Origin: Monarcha castaneiventris obscurior
Taxonomy: Eukaryota; Chordata; Aves; Passeriformes; Monarchidae
DNA length: 64,000 bases
Assembly (NCBI GenBank): GCA_026261815.1
Contig: JAMPIT010000884.1
Location: 12,041,001-12,105,000 of the forward strand
Direction: 5' to 3'
Below are positions 24,814 to 38,311 of the stretch, piece after piece. The translations under genes were made by a program, and so were the position numbers. The stretch's first letter is position 1; every line of letters starts with the position of its first letter. The notes under the pieces were generated by a model. The model ran no database searches. It was not told the DNA's origin and saw only the letters and a list, made by a program, of their open reading frames with translations.

Positions 24814-27800
24814 TCATTACTGCTTGGAGGGTACCTAAAAATGAATTCTCGTTCTATTAATGCAGAAAATGAGAATGAGATTTAATAGCAGTTTTAAAAA
24901 GGGTTGAACAAAGTGCTAGCAATTACACAGGCAGAAATAGTTGTTTCAAGCACCTATAGGCATTTGGATTACAGTATTATCTCTTATTAAAATATTTTTA
25001 TTAGTGAACGGTGGAGATTAAGAGCTGTTATTAAAAAAACACAGAGAGAGACATGTGGTACTGGGAAATGAATCAGTTACTGCAATAAATTTGTTTCTGA
25101 TAAAGTGTTTTTTCAGTGAAGAAACCACAGCGATGAATTTACAAACCACTGTGCCTGAGTGTTTTAACTGTTGACTGATCCACCACTTCAATTTCTTTGT
25201 CATTCTGAGACCCGTCATTAAAAATATACACATGAATGGCCTTCCCCTTTGTTTTTTTTGCATAATCAGGGGTGGGGGGGAGGGAAATGGTATAAAATGA
25301 GACTCACTCAAAATACATGAATTTCATTTTTCTTTACCTCAAAATTTATGCTTATATAAGGCATGAAAACTTTGATTACGGGAAACAGAATTAATTCTGA
25401 ATCTGTTCAGGTGGTTTTTCTATTGAAAAGGAAATTAACCTAAAGCAAATATTTGACATACATCCTACTGTAAGACAGGTTTTTAGAAGCACTGGCAACA
25501 TAGATAAAAGCTACAGAAATTAGAATCAAAGCATTAGTGATTGATAGCAATGCTTGCTAGATGTTCTACAAAAATTTCTTCATTTATGTATTTGAAAGGT
25601 AGAAATGCCAGATTTTATTTTTGTCTGTTTCCTTCAAAGACTGTTAGTCAAACATTTCAAAGGGACATGCTAATTTGTACATTCAAACTCCAGCAAAGGC
25701 ATTTAAGTGCTCCGTTTGCATCAACTGGGAGATTTGCAGAAAACAAAGATAATAACACAAAGACAGTAAGCGCCTTTAAAAACTTGCCCAAAGAACCCAT
25801 TGCAAGGTGAATTTGCTAGCTTTCACTTTGGGATAATTTCAGATAGTAACAATAGAGCTTGACATCCTGAAATGCACTTAAAAGTATTTTGGTGAGTTTT
25901 GGGATTTGTTTTATTTTGTTTTGTTCCACAGAATTCTGAACAGAGTTGAGAACGATTATGTTCTACCTAACATTTGCCTTTATCACAGCCGATTTCTACA
26001 AGAAAGTGCCCTGCTCCCAGTGCTGAGGCATGCAGAGACTTTCTGTGGCAGAGGATCTTGTCTGGACTAATGTTTCCTTTATTCACCAAGCAAAAAATAG
26101 CAAGCTGGATGAATTCATCCCAAAATTGTGGACCACACAGAAGACTACACTAAATGTCGAAAAGCTGCTCTGCTCCTTCCCATGACCTCAAAACCCACCT
26201 AACTTTCTTTGAAAATTCCCATCCTAGCTAGGCTCTGCATTTAGCCTAAGGGCAGAAGACAGGTAAGTAAATCACATATCAAGGAACAATAACAAATATT
26301 AGAAAGTTAAGACTGGGCTAGTTAATGGATAATTAATATACTGCTTTTAATCAGACAGCATTGGTGACACTTGGAGCAACTGCCTAGAGAAATTCTGACT
26401 CATGATGTCTCAGTCAAGATCAGATGTGTTTTATGAAGGTGAACTTTAAACAAAATTTACTGTGCTCAGTAATATTTTTCAGCTTGTTTTGTCAGACTAG
26501 ACAATATAACAGTCTCTCTAGCCTTAAGAAAACCTGAGATTTAGAAGGAAACATTGAGAAAAACAAGTTTTCAGTAGAAAAACTGTGAAGCATTCACAAA
26601 CAGAACAAGGCTTCATTTATACACTTGCAAGCAAGTTACAAGCACAGCCTTGTAACCAACATCTCTCTCATATTAGAAAAACATCACTTTTAGAATCAGT
26701 AACCACAAGTTTCCATAAAATACGATTCTAGTAGCTGATCTCTAGGGTTCCAGGCCTGCAGCCCTTATTCCTGAGAATAATCCCACTGTAGCCAACAGGC
26801 CCGCTTTGCCTGTGCCAAGATGAATGCACTAGTTCTTTTCTCATTTGAAACTTCCAAGGTATGACCAACTGGGGATCCTTGGCATTGCGAAGCAAGGCTG
26901 GAATCCAGGTCACTGAAAAACTGAATGAGCTTTAGGTTTACTTCTGAAGTAAGACTTCCATTGCAGTACATTCAAAACAATGCTTGCTTTCATTGCAGAA
27001 CAGTAACAGTGAATAAAGTAAAACATGTACATACAATTTATGGTAGCTCTGAGTTTTCTTAGAAACTGATGTAATTTTGATGGCTAGGACACACATTTTA
27101 ACTGAAATACAACTCTATTTGTATTTATAGCAGCTTCTATGGGAAAGACACTAACTATAACACCCTCAAATGTGAAGAAATGCAGTTTTCCTTGAAAAGC
27201 AGCCTTTAATTCTGCCAGTGGATAAATGCTGTTCATTATCAAGGTGAGAACCAGCACCCATGACATAACTGACTGCTCCTGGTGACACAGGAAGACTGTA
27301 GGAAACTTCTGATTAGAGCCTAGACCTCATGGCTCCTTTGTCCCATGCCTTTAACAAGAAGACAATCCTTCTACAGGATGTAACTGTAGGAACTTATCAA
27401 TAGACACTTCCTATCAGAGACTAATATGATCTGTTAGTCTCTGTGATAAAATATCATTGCAAACTGTGTATTTAATATTGTCTGCTCTTTACAAGAAAAG
27501 AGATTTTAACTGGAAAACTGCCCAAGTGGCCTACATATTCATACATACCATGTTCACACCATATGACAGTAATTGAAATAGAGCGACTATGAAATGCAAT
27601 TGGAGAGGAACTTTGATAATGCCTCATGGAAAAAGCCTGTTGGATGAAATGCTGCAGATAAACAGTGTCCCCTTCAAGGAAAGTAATTAATATAGTATGT
27701 ATTTTAAAATACTAAAAAAAAATAAGCTGGCAACAATTTATTCCTACAGTTTGTTGTGCAGTACCAGAATATAATAATATATTTTTGCTGCCACTATCAT

Positions 27801-29488
27801 TAATTATTTTTATGCCAATGGAACTTCTTATGTTAGAAAGAATTGCAAAAGAATTTATTTAAAGTAAGGACATACTTTTGACAGCATATTCCTTATGGAT
27901 TATACAGTAAAATGGTCAGTTGTAATGTAGAGGACTAACAAACAACAGGCATGTGCAGCTTAAGAAGGGGCATTTGTTTTGTAAACTGCATTCCATCACC
28001 AACTATTCTGTAATGCGGAATAGAGCTGACTATTTTGTAGTGAAGATGAAGTGTCTGAATGAAGGTTCCACATGGAGACTGCTGCTCCAGTACAGCTTTG
28101 GCAAATTAGAAGCCTGAAGTCAGTGAAGTGGCCCAGACATTTTACTCCATAGGAAAAAACTCACTACTGCCTATTTGTTTACTACAGGTATGCTTCCCAA
28201 GAGCTTTATTTTTTTATACATATATCCAGATTTTTGGCAACTAGCTCAGAGCACCTGACTTCAGTAAGTATAATTTGAGACACCAAAATTCTATGAGTGG
28301 CTGTTTGACAAAATACTTATTTCATATTGCATTGCTTTACTTGACAGGTACTGTATATAATCATTCACTGTTATCCATTAAGTGACCAGGGTAGTTAACA
28401 AGCAAGCATTGCCAGCAGAATTACTGTAAATAAGGTTCTATATATTTCGGATTGCTGAGCTATAATTAAGGCATTTCACTATTTTACACACATTTCCTTC
28501 AGCAACTCTTTCTCCAGTTTTTATTTATAGATTTTTCTGTTTGCATTTTAAGTTGTTGTATTCAACAGGGAAAATCTGTGCCTGTGTTAGGACTAATACT
28601 GAATTAATTACTTCAAATCTGAATACTCTGTGTCTCCTGAAGTTAAGTGCAGGGCTTGTAGTAGAAAGATTAAGGTCAACTGCATTTCTTATTTTGAGAA
28701 CATGGATTTGCTGACTTGAATGCTGATATAGTATGAGGTTTCTATATATTGATGATTCTAAGATTCCTTGGTGACTTGTCCCTCTTCTTCTTCAGGCATA
28801 AAGTAGTGAAATAGGTATTCTGCAGTACATGTGGACCACAGCACTCAGCCTGCTCTAGAAACTCTTTCTTGATGAGCAGTGATAAGAAGTGAGTCCTAAA
28901 ATACTAAAGTCTCTCTTTAAAGTAGTAAAGAGATGATAATCGCCTACTAGAAGCAAGACGGCCACATTACCAAATTAGAGTTTGTGGGAGGGGAAAAGAA
29001 ACAGATGTAAAAACTTACACTTGGATATTTTTTGCCCCCTTATAGTTGTAGCTTCATTCGTTAACTATGATATCAAACAGTCAAATGAGATACATTTTCT
29101 TTCCAGTCTGTTTCCCTCTTAACATTAAAGAGTATTTTTGAACCTGAAGTATCCTACAATTACATCTGTTGTCCTTGAAGGGATAAATTAACACTGTCCC
29201 TCATTTATCTGACACATACAGGAGCTCAGTGACATCTACTCAGCTCACTCAGAAACTTAATTTGCTTTGAACTGAGTTGTATTACATGGTCAAAGGGTCT
29301 GGATAAAGGTGCAGGAGGTAGACAGTGACAACCTCTCAGTCCATCATAAACAAGGCTGCTCTCTTCCAGCTTAGGTAGAGAGGAAAGAATGTGACATTTG
29401 TGCCTTAAAGGGGAGCTGAGGACTGTGTTTGAGCTGTTTCCCTCGTGCCAAGCCTCCCTGTAAAGAACACATAAAGGAGGAAGAGCAA

Positions 29489-29523
29489 GGTAGAAGAAGG
29501 TAGAAGAAGAGGTAGAAGAAGAG
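29489..29523 (+). repeat. Short GGTAGAAGAA tandem repeat
   Basis: Three near-identical units (GGTAGAAGAA, GGTAGAAGAAGA, GGTAGAAGAAGA) lie in succession in a purine-rich stretch, 185 bp before the TTTTA array. Confidence 0.85.
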
Positions 29524-29707
29524 TATTGAAAGGCAGAGGCCAGTGATGGACAGATTGTCTGAGCTGCAGAAGAAAATGGACTTACTCTGAGAGCTAAACT
29601 AAAAGAAATTAATTTCTAGAATAGTTCTGAAGAGATTTTTTTTCTCTTTTTCCTTAGCAAGAAACACTAAAAGAATGTGACATGGCATCTTTATCCAGCT
29701 GTGTAAG

Positions 29708-29834
29708 TTATTTTATTTTATTTTATTTTATTTTATTTTATTTTATTTTATTTTATTTATTTTATTTTATTTATTTTATTTTATTTTATTTTATTTTATT
29801 TTATTTTATTTTATTTTTATTTTATTTTATTTTT
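29708..29834 (+). repeat. TTTTA pentanucleotide microsatellite
   Basis: An uninterrupted run of about 127 bp consists of TTTTA units (roughly 25 copies) with a few 4-bp (TTTA) or 6-bp (TTTTTA) variant units near 29755-29775 and at the end. It is TAAAA on the SOX5 sense strand. No flanking retrotransposon body was recognised that would make it a poly(A) tail. Confidence 0.97.
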
Positions 29835-32800
29835 GGAGGTGGAGAAAGTAGAGCAAGGTTATTATTTTGGGGGAGAAGAATGTCAGTCCCACAGTGCTAC
29901 CTTTCCTTACGTGCTTATGCGCTTCTGTGCCACAGAGGATTTTCAAATAGGTTCAACTAAATTTAGTTCTTATGTAATTTTTGTTCATGTTCATTGCTTT
30001 ACAATCTCCTTCCACAAGTTCTCAAGAAAGTCCTACCTCATCCTGTGAGATCCTATTGTGAAGTCGTGGTATCAGTACAGGGCACCAGTTGATCTCCCCA
30101 GCAGCACACTGTGATCCTTTTCCATAAAAGCAGAATATTTTACAAGAACTAAGGAAAGCTCCTGCTCATATGTACCTTTCCTTTGGCCTTAACCCACATG
30201 GAATCCCCTCTTCTAAAACAGAGTGGTTTTGTTCTAGGTATTATTGAAGACAAGCCTTGCCGAAAAATGTCCATCAAACTTATCTGACCTGTGGAAAACT
30301 GTATTTCCAATCACCACCAAAGAAACTGCCCCAATTTTGAATTAGAATATTTTCAGCCTCACTGTATCACAGCAAATCTATGTTCCAAACCAGACACCAG
30401 CTGAATTTCACTCTGGTCAGACTTCTCTTAATGTTCTCAACAGGGAGTCCTATCAACTTAAAACTCATGGGAGTGCCTAACTTCAAATTAGCCCCATTGC
30501 TAGAAGCTGGATAACTTGGATGCTTAAAACCACAAATGCATGTTCTGTTTAAGTGGGATGCTTGAGCTTGGGAAGTGAACAGGCTACAAAGAGGAGATGT
30601 TAGAGTATGTAGAGGGGAGTGCCATTGTTTGATAACGAGATTGCTGAGAGAGCAGAAAGCACTCAATTAATGTCATTATTTTGGAGTTTGCTTCATTATA
30701 GGAAAGTCCCCCTTTAACAAAATGAAATAACAGAAACAATTCAATAGCTGTTCAATCTTTTTATTCTTTGATTTTATGATAAAATGGGTGTTGTCTGTAA
30801 AACTCCCCCTCCAACAGAGCCCATAAAACTCCAGAGAGCCCGAAACCTCTGTGAAGCTTTGGCAAACTTCTCAGGAAATAACATAAGAAGCTGTTTTCTG
30901 GTTCATCTCACTATTTCCATGCTTTCACTGAGGTAATGGGAAAAGTGACACTTCGCATATTCCATTAGGACACGTACAGAAGTTTAGGCTTTAATTCTTA
31001 GAGAATTTGTTCCCCCAAAGTGGTTTCTGAAAACATCTGAAATCCCTCAGGATTCAGTTTCTGACTCCCACTATACGAAATCGCAGACAGTGTCCAATGA
31101 CACTGCATGGCGAGACTGCAACCCATGCACAAAAAGCCTGGAACTCACACCGATATTCCTCTTTTGGCACATGCTGTACTTGAGGTTTAAGGAGCTGTAG
31201 GCACAATAACATGATTTAAAGTTGAAGGGAATTGTATCTTTAACTTTCATGTCCTTCTCATGCTATGTATCACCCAAGCACAAGAAGAGCTATGAGATGA
31301 GATGAATGAGCTATGAGATGAACTTTGGAACTTTACATGGCTGCTTCTGGTTTTGCCAATCCATGTGGATAACCAGGATAATGCTGGAGCCTCATGCTTC
31401 CATAGCAAGTGGGAGCTTTGTCTTTAGCATCAATACAACCAAGGTAAATGCAACCTTCTCCACATTTCTCCACTGCCATCCTGATGCGAGATGTTAAGTC
31501 CCAGATTATTCCAGTGTACCTGGGTTACCCTATGGAAGTGCCCACTCTCTAAATCTTCGGCATTTTGCTTTTAAGACTAGACAAGTGTGAATGCAGAAGT
31601 ACATCCCTCTGAATTCTAGTTACTGAGGCAAAAAGTATGTCCTTCACTGGCAACAGGACTGCAGCCTCTAATTTATGTCTTACAGAGTGTGACATATCCA
31701 CATATTCCACAACCAGTGACTATATTAACACTGACTAACTAGTAACAAGCTCTATAATCCATTAGTACATCTGATCCATCCCTGTTTTATTAATTTTATT
31801 AAATTTGGTTTCCACAACTTTTTTTGAGGCTCTGAGTAAACTGGGGAAAAAAAGAATAGACTCCTGAGTGAAAACAGTGCTTTTTTGAAAATTGTACCCT
31901 TCACACCAATTTTTACTATGGACATTTTTGTGACAGAAAGATGGATCTCCTTGTACGAAAACAAGACATACTGAAATTATCTTAGGAGACATTTTGCAAT
32001 TGTTAATATTATGGCTGGGTTATCAAAAGAGCTAATCCATATCTTTAAATTGTTCATCTGGAACCCCAGCAATTTTCATGTTTTATAATGAAGTATCAAA
32101 ACACCAAACTCTTTTCAATCCAAAACAAGAGCCCAAATTGATGTAAAAGCAGATTTTAAATTGCTTCTGGGTGAGTAGCTGTCTACAAAGCAGAAGGGGT
32201 GGGAGCACCAAAGAGTTTGCAATGGAAACACCAAGAAGCTTTTACTGTAGTCACACTAACAAGAGCTGCTATCATGAAGTAATAACATTATCCAGAAATC
32301 TTGTTCATTACCTCATTCCCAATGCCATCTTATTTCACTTGAGTTACTTGGGTCTGATGATAGGGTTAACGAACGAGGAGGTGTTTGAGTGGGTGTGAAT
32401 TAGGGGTGCTGCTAAAATAGAAGCTATATTAACAGTTCTCTGTTTAATATAGTCTGGAACTCAGTAATTTTTTTTTTTCAGGTAAAATACTCACACATTC
32501 CAAAGCTAAGAGTGACTTTAAGAAAGCACAGATAATACCTAGACTTACTCATATTACATGGAGTATTACAGAGGAACTCATGCTTCTATTCCTTTTCTAC
32601 CTCCGTCATTCTGCCCACAAGTCTAACATAGATGGAATGCTAATGCTTTCATTTCCTGTGTTCAGAGACTTTCCTCAAAACTTGGATATTTTCAACAACC
32701 ATGACAGAAAACACCGCTGATAGCTGTTCTCCCCCACCCCTGTACTCCACAAGCCATCCTCACAGCAACCCATCACAATATGTTCTAACATCTGCCTCCT

Positions 32801-33676
32801 CAGATGATGTACGACCTATTTGATTGACCCTTCTTGTGCTGCTCCAGGACTGGCTGTTCCCTGCAGTGGGAGGGTGAACAGCACTCATTGCTTCTTCAGT
32901 TAGCAACTGGTAAATTTAACTCCATTCCAGACTGGGAATGTCAAGCAAGGATTCTCCTTGCTTCCCTCCATAGAGCAATAACACCCTCCATACAGTCCCT
33001 TCCTTTATCATTATCAGGGATAAGGAATCCAGACCAATCCAGAATAGGGAAGGTCTCTGGGCCCTCCCTTCTATTGTTTATATATGAAATATTTCTGCCA
33101 ATTAAATTTTTCCATGACAAATATTAACATTACCCAGTGTTTGTGACTCCAGCGTGGGAAGGATGAATAAGGCAAGGAACAGTTCAGTCCTCCATTATGC
33201 AGAGATACTCCTTGTTTTTGCCAAAGTCAGCAACTGCAAAATATCTCTCAACTTCTCCAGTTAACACCATGGCACAGGACAGGCCTTTGCTCAAAGTGGT
33301 CATATTCACCACTATAAAAACTGCATATGAAGTAGCAAAAAAGCACTTGCCAGTATCACAGCCATTAAACACAATCCTTACTCTCACCATCTATATTTCT
33401 ATCCTGTATTTAACAACATTAACATCAGGATCATTGATAATTGTCCAAAGTCATCTGGCATGAAAAGAATATGGCTATGAAAACATAGGGAAGCAACACA
33501 CTGAGACCAGAACAATGGGATATGCCCACTTTCCAAGGATGGAAAACTCTACTGATGCAGGGAGTTAAAAGTCTGCACTGATTCCTACTCAAAATTCCAA
33601 GTGCTATAGAAATACAGAGTCACTTGGTGTTGGGTTCTGGTTTGTAGGGTTTTGGACGGTCGGGACAAACGGGAGA

Positions 33677-33712
33677 CTGGAGATCTCTGGGAGACTGGAG
33701 ATCTCTGGTGCT
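33677..33712 (+). repeat. Tandem 18-bp duplication in the LTR
   Basis: GGGAGACTGGAGATCTCT occurs twice in direct, perfect succession, within the R/U5-side part of the minus-oriented LTR. Confidence 0.9.
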
Positions 33713-33849
33713 GGTCTTAGAGCATGAGATTTATTGATGAAGGCGTGGGTGTAAGGGACCTGCAAGGAGCTGCCAGACGCAGCTTGAAGCAGGTCAGAGA
33801 AGCAGTGAAGAGATGCAGGGGTGCAGAAGTGGTGTAGGAAGAAAAGGGG

Positions 33850-33953
33850 CAAGGGCAAAAGCAAGAGAGTAAGAGAGTAAAAGCAAGAGCGAGGGGCAAG
33901 AGGGCAGGGCAAGAGAGCAAGAGGGCAAGAGCAAGAGCAAGAGCAAGAGCGCG
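33850..33953 (+). repeat. Purine-rich (CAAGAG)-type tract inside the solo LTR
   Basis: About 100 bp of imperfect AAGAGCAAGAG/GGGCAAGAG units, nearly all purine plus C on the plus strand. It lies within the LTR and produces long but meaningless open frames rich in Leu/Ser/Cys on the minus strand. Confidence 0.85.
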
Positions 33954-36900
33954 AGTTCCTGTTTGCAGCACAATAAATCATCTTTTGTGCTGAATATTCT
34001 GATTTCCATTAACCAATCTAGGACAAGCTACAAATCTTATAACATTTACATACAGCCTATAGGAATCATTGTATTACCATATGGGGTTACATTTTAAACT
34101 CTAAAAACTACGTTTTGGACCCTCTGCCAAGCTGGCAGGGTCTGCTCTGACCCTTAGACCTTTCTGCAAGCAGAGAGCATTGTTTAATCAAAGGGGATTA
34201 TCTTCAGCCGGCCATGCCATTGTTTTCCAGTTGTTCAGTGACTGGGGTTGGGTAATTCAAAGCTTGTCTTCATTTCAATCTCGCTTATAGTTTTCATATT
34301 CTCAGCATCTTTAGCCAGGCAGTCACATTTATGAGTCTGTTCTCCCACAACTTGGTCTTGCTCCAGGCCCCACCAGCCACCACAGAAATATTCTGACTTT
34401 ATGGTCCACCATTACTTGTATACTAACTGGAATTGCCTAGGAAAACGAAAAAGGAAACTGAACCACAGCAGAAAACTGACACAAAGTGGGAATAGTCTGA
34501 GCTAATCACCCTCATCTCCCTTTATAAAAACTAGAATGGTACTTGCAATACTATGCCAGATGAATTATACATGTTAGGCATCCATGGCTAAAGGTTACTC
34601 TCGCCCCACCATCCTGAATAAAAAAAAAAAAAAGAACAGGAAAAAAGTAGCTAGTCTGTGCTCAGCATCTCTATGTCATTTTTTAAAATTTTGTGGCAGC
34701 AGCTGAACTTAAAGTCAAATACATCTGTCCTCTCTGAATCTAATGAAGAACACACCTCTCCTTGTTTCTTGCTATACAAGTCAGATGGAGAGTGAGTTTG
34801 TCTTTCTCAAAGTCATCCAAGGTAAGGCATAGAGCTGCATTTTCAGGACAGAACATGTGGGGAAGGGCATGTAACTCCTCCAAAGTTGCTTGCAAATTAC
34901 TTTGGCTTTGTGTGGAGAACATACATGTTAACAAAAAGTAGAGTGTGAACCCAAGGAAAATGAAGGCAAACACTGACAGCTGGCCAATCTTGCCCTTCTT
35001 TACTGTGTTTGCCTCAAATATAGTATGTTTGTAAGAATGTGTGAAATACTTCTGAAAATAACAGTTATACTCTTATTTAGTTTTAACAAGCAAAGTAACA
35101 TACTATTTACAATTCTCCTCGGAAGGATCTGATTTACTAAAATTCATGGAGAGATGTCAGCAAATTTCCACGAGGAGTTAAAAACCTAACTTAGTCAATA
35201 TCATCTGAATTTTGGAAATTGTGTATTTTATTGTCGCATGTCCAAGGTTACAGAGATGTAATAATATATTTTAAATTTTTATCTTCAACTCAATGTCTCC
35301 CAAAGAATCAGACAATCAGACCAATGCTTACACCATACACAGTTATCTTTCTTCCAACAGGGGGGTGTTACCATGTTCCAGAAGGACACTGAACAATTTT
35401 GTTTTCCCATCAAGACAGGCTGTAGAAGAAGGAATCTTTGCCTCCTGCATCCCAGCAGCGACTGGCAGTCCATCTCTCTCATCCCCCTCTTAGAGAATTT
35501 TGAGAAGGAGATTCACACCACTAGGATACAATGGACATATGCTGCAGGGCTCATCCCCAATTAAGGAAGATCAGTTATGGTAAGTTAGATCTTTGTCCTT
35601 CAAATACACATCTATTATGCAACTCCAAGCCCTGTCCTTAATATTTAATATACTGCAAGCATAGGAAGCTTGGAGCTTTCAATTGCAGAAGTAGAAACTT
35701 TGACTGAAAGACAACAGTCATCCTGAAGGGCCTTTTGCTTTAATTTACTGTGTGAGGGGATTATACTGATTTTAATAAGCTTAGGATAAGCAAAGTCCTA
35801 GTGTACATCACAGATTTTCTCATGAGATTGAAAATATCTTACCTTTCAGTATTGTTTATAATTAGTGCTAAATTGTTCCCTTAGAATCATTGTTCTTACA
35901 GATGACACCTATCAGTGTCATCACTGACAGCTTTTTTAGACTTTTGACCCTCCTTGAAAGTAAGGCATTGTATGAACTGTACATTGTTTTGACTAACAAG
36001 ACTGGTAGCAAGTAGGATATGTTCAGGGACAGTATAATGTGTCCTAGAAGGATTACATGGCAGTTGCAGACATGGGGGGACTTGTTTCAGACCTCCCCAG
36101 TCTACTGTAACCTCTTTATACTGAGTTGCCACTTCTGAAGTAGCTGAAGCAAGCAGCCCCACAGATGGCATCTGGTCACATTGGCCTAGGAAATTCGCCT
36201 AGGAAATCTAAGAAGTTGTCGGCAGTATTATCCTTCCTCGCTCTCCCGCTGCTTGTCTTCCATATTCCGATGGCTGTTTATGAGCTCAGCTGTCATTTTT
36301 TGCACCAGGGAAAGATAGATGGGACACACCAACCCCAACCTAAGTGACCTTTGGATGTGACAAGATTTTTAGGTCAGTCCTGCTAAATGGAAGCCTTGGT
36401 GTATCAAGGCTCGCCTCAGGGTGAAATTTCCAGTGAATTTATTATCTCCCAATGCCCTTTGGACTGCTTCCCACCATCAAACACCATGGCAGCATTCAGA
36501 ACAGGAAGAAATACATTAACTGGAATCTGATCGTTTTAAAAGGTTACAGCTGCCCAAATATAATTTAATTTCATACTTGCCCTTTGAGGGTTTGGTGTAT
36601 ATTTTCATTTTATGACTGCAAATGATAAAGCTCTTAAGATTCCAGGCAATAAAAAGGAAAAGGGGGGAGAAAGTATTTTAAGGGTTAGAAGTCTATTCAG
36701 TTCATAGTCAATGAGGAAAGTGACAAATCAGCTTTTTAAAAAAAATCTAATATTTCCTCTGTTTTTAGTAGTAATTTCTTTCCACACTTGATGGGGAACA
36801 ATACCTTTTAGTGAAACCAAACCTGTAATGCCACCCAGTGTGATATGAAAGAAACATTTTCTGTGCAAGCATCTACCTATCCTATATCCCTTAAGGACTT

Positions 36901-37789
36901 GCTTCAGAGGAGCAATCAATGGGAAGTGAAATAAAGTAATATGAGTGAACTGTTGCAAGAAAATAAAAGAAATCAGACTTTAGAAATGCTTAAATCTAAC
37001 CAGAATACTTTGAGTTTTAACTGCATAGGCCATGGTTCCCTTTAGAATCCCTTCTAACTTCTTCTGTCTGAGCTCAGGTTATGTACACAGGTCCACCTCC
37101 CCACACCCACACAGCAGGGTAGGAATCAGGGTCCTCAACACTTTTTTTGGGGCAGCGTTCAGTTTGGTTGGAGTCCCACACCTGTGTGATAACAAAATTC
37201 TGAAGAACAAGTATGCAGGATATGACATCCTAGTACACAACATGAAATTCTGGTAAATGATGCTCACTCTCTCTTTTTCCCCACTTAAAGTGAAAGCAAG
37301 CACTGAAATACAAGCTACAATACAAATGTGAGTTTAGCCAGCTTGGACTAGACGTACGAAATGTTAAATACTTGTGTCTTTCAATGTATCCACTGAAAGT
37401 TACCAAATGAACACCACCTCACCATCAAACGGTCTGACAGAATTTTGATGACTCTTTCCACACAACAAAACATGAAAAAAAAAACCAGCCGTGGAAAGGA
37501 GGAACGATTAAGTGTGAATGTTGCATATCCCATTTTCAAAGCCACTGTAAGAAATTAAATATTGCTGGGCTCCCAAATCCCTTCAGGGCTCTTTAAAAAT
37601 CTTTCCCAAACACACATTGATACACACTGTCTGAATTACTCTCACCATCACTGTATCAGATCAGTGTACAGCAAGAGGCAAAGCTGCCATGATAATGGGA
37701 TAAGTAGGGATGGTAGCCCTGAAAGGAATTGTATTCCGAGGCAGCTATCGGCATAGCAGGAGAGTGAGTTAAATCAAATGCCTGAGCAA

Positions 37790-38311
37790 GGGGATTTTGC
37801 CTCTCTGCCTTGCTCAGGTGAGACTCCACCTGCAGTGCTGCCTCCAGCTCTGAGGTCCCAGCACAGGAAGGACATGAGCCTCATGCAGTGAGTCCAGAGG
37901 ACAACACAAAGTTCCCTGTGGGAATGAAGCATCTCTCCTACAAGGAAAGGCTGAGAGAATTGGGATTGTTCAGCCTGGAAAAGAGAACGCTTTGAGGTGA
38001 CCTAAATGTTGCCTTCCAGTACCTGAAGGGAGTCTACAGGAAAGATGGAGGAGCATGTAGTTACAAGGCAAGGGGAGAATGGCTTCAAACTGATAGATAT
38101 TAGGAGGAAATTTTCCAGTGTTAAGGCCCTGGCACAGGTTGCCCAGGGAAGCTGTGGCTGCCCCATCCCTGAAAGTGTTCTAGGCCAGGTTGGATGGGGC
38201 TCTGAGCAACCTGGTCTAGGGGAAGGTGTCGCTGCCCATGGCAGGGGGGCTGGAAACAGGTGATGCCTAAGGTCTCTCGCAACACAGGCCATTCTGTGAT
38301 TCTATGATTCT
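37790..38311 (+). mobile_element. CR1 LINE, 5'-truncated 3' end
   Basis: About 520 bp closely resembles the 3' end of avian CR1 non-LTR retrotransposons in the plus orientation. Recognisable blocks in order are GAGTCCAGAGG-like, TTCAGCCTGGAAAAGAGAA, CCAGTACCTGAAGGGAGTCT, GGCCCTGGCACAGGTTGCCC, AGCTGTGGCTGCCCCATCCC, CCAGGTTGGATGGGGCT and the terminal ATTCTGTGATTCTATGATTC octamer-type tail. It contains no reverse transcriptase reading frame. It is antisense to SOX5. Few differences from the usual consensus (as remembered) suggest a moderately young copy. The left boundary is approximate; a short inverted repeat (37781-37818) spans it. Confidence 0.92.

Larger units (their letters stand above)
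33615..34384 (-). mobile_element. Solo LTR of an avian endogenous retrovirus, sense to SOX5
   Basis: A 770-bp block is flanked on both sides by the 6-bp direct repeat GAAATA (33609-33614 and 34385-34390), consistent with a target-site duplication. Read on the minus strand it starts TGTGGTGGCTGG and contains a TATAAG box-like motif (plus 34041-34036). It then passes through a CTTGCT/CTCTTG-rich tract and has an AATAAA hexamer (plus 33735-33730) about 115 bp before its end. The last bases (ACTCTG) do not show the canonical CA, so the 3' edge may be decayed or off by a base or two. It resembles LTRs common in songbird genomes as I remember them. There is no internal gag/pol sequence, so it is a solo LTR. 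It is in the same orientation as SOX5. Confidence 0.78.

Noticed and set aside
29682..29960. 92-codon plus-strand frame with FILFYFILFYF repeats
   Set aside because: It is the TTTTA microsatellite read in frame, not a membrane protein.
33604..34009. Three overlapping minus-strand frames rich in Leu/Ser/Cys (71-125 codons)
   Set aside because: Translations of the LTR's purine/pyrimidine tract; low complexity and no retroviral gene similarity.
36165..36347. 60-codon plus-strand frame with a hydrophobic, signal-like stretch
   Set aside because: Antisense to SOX5, short, no homologue recognised, and no splice or poly(A) signals noted around it.
38002..38292. Overlapping open frames on both strands (72-96 codons)
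   Set aside because: They fall inside the CR1 3' end, which lacks coding capacity there; openness follows from CR1 composition.
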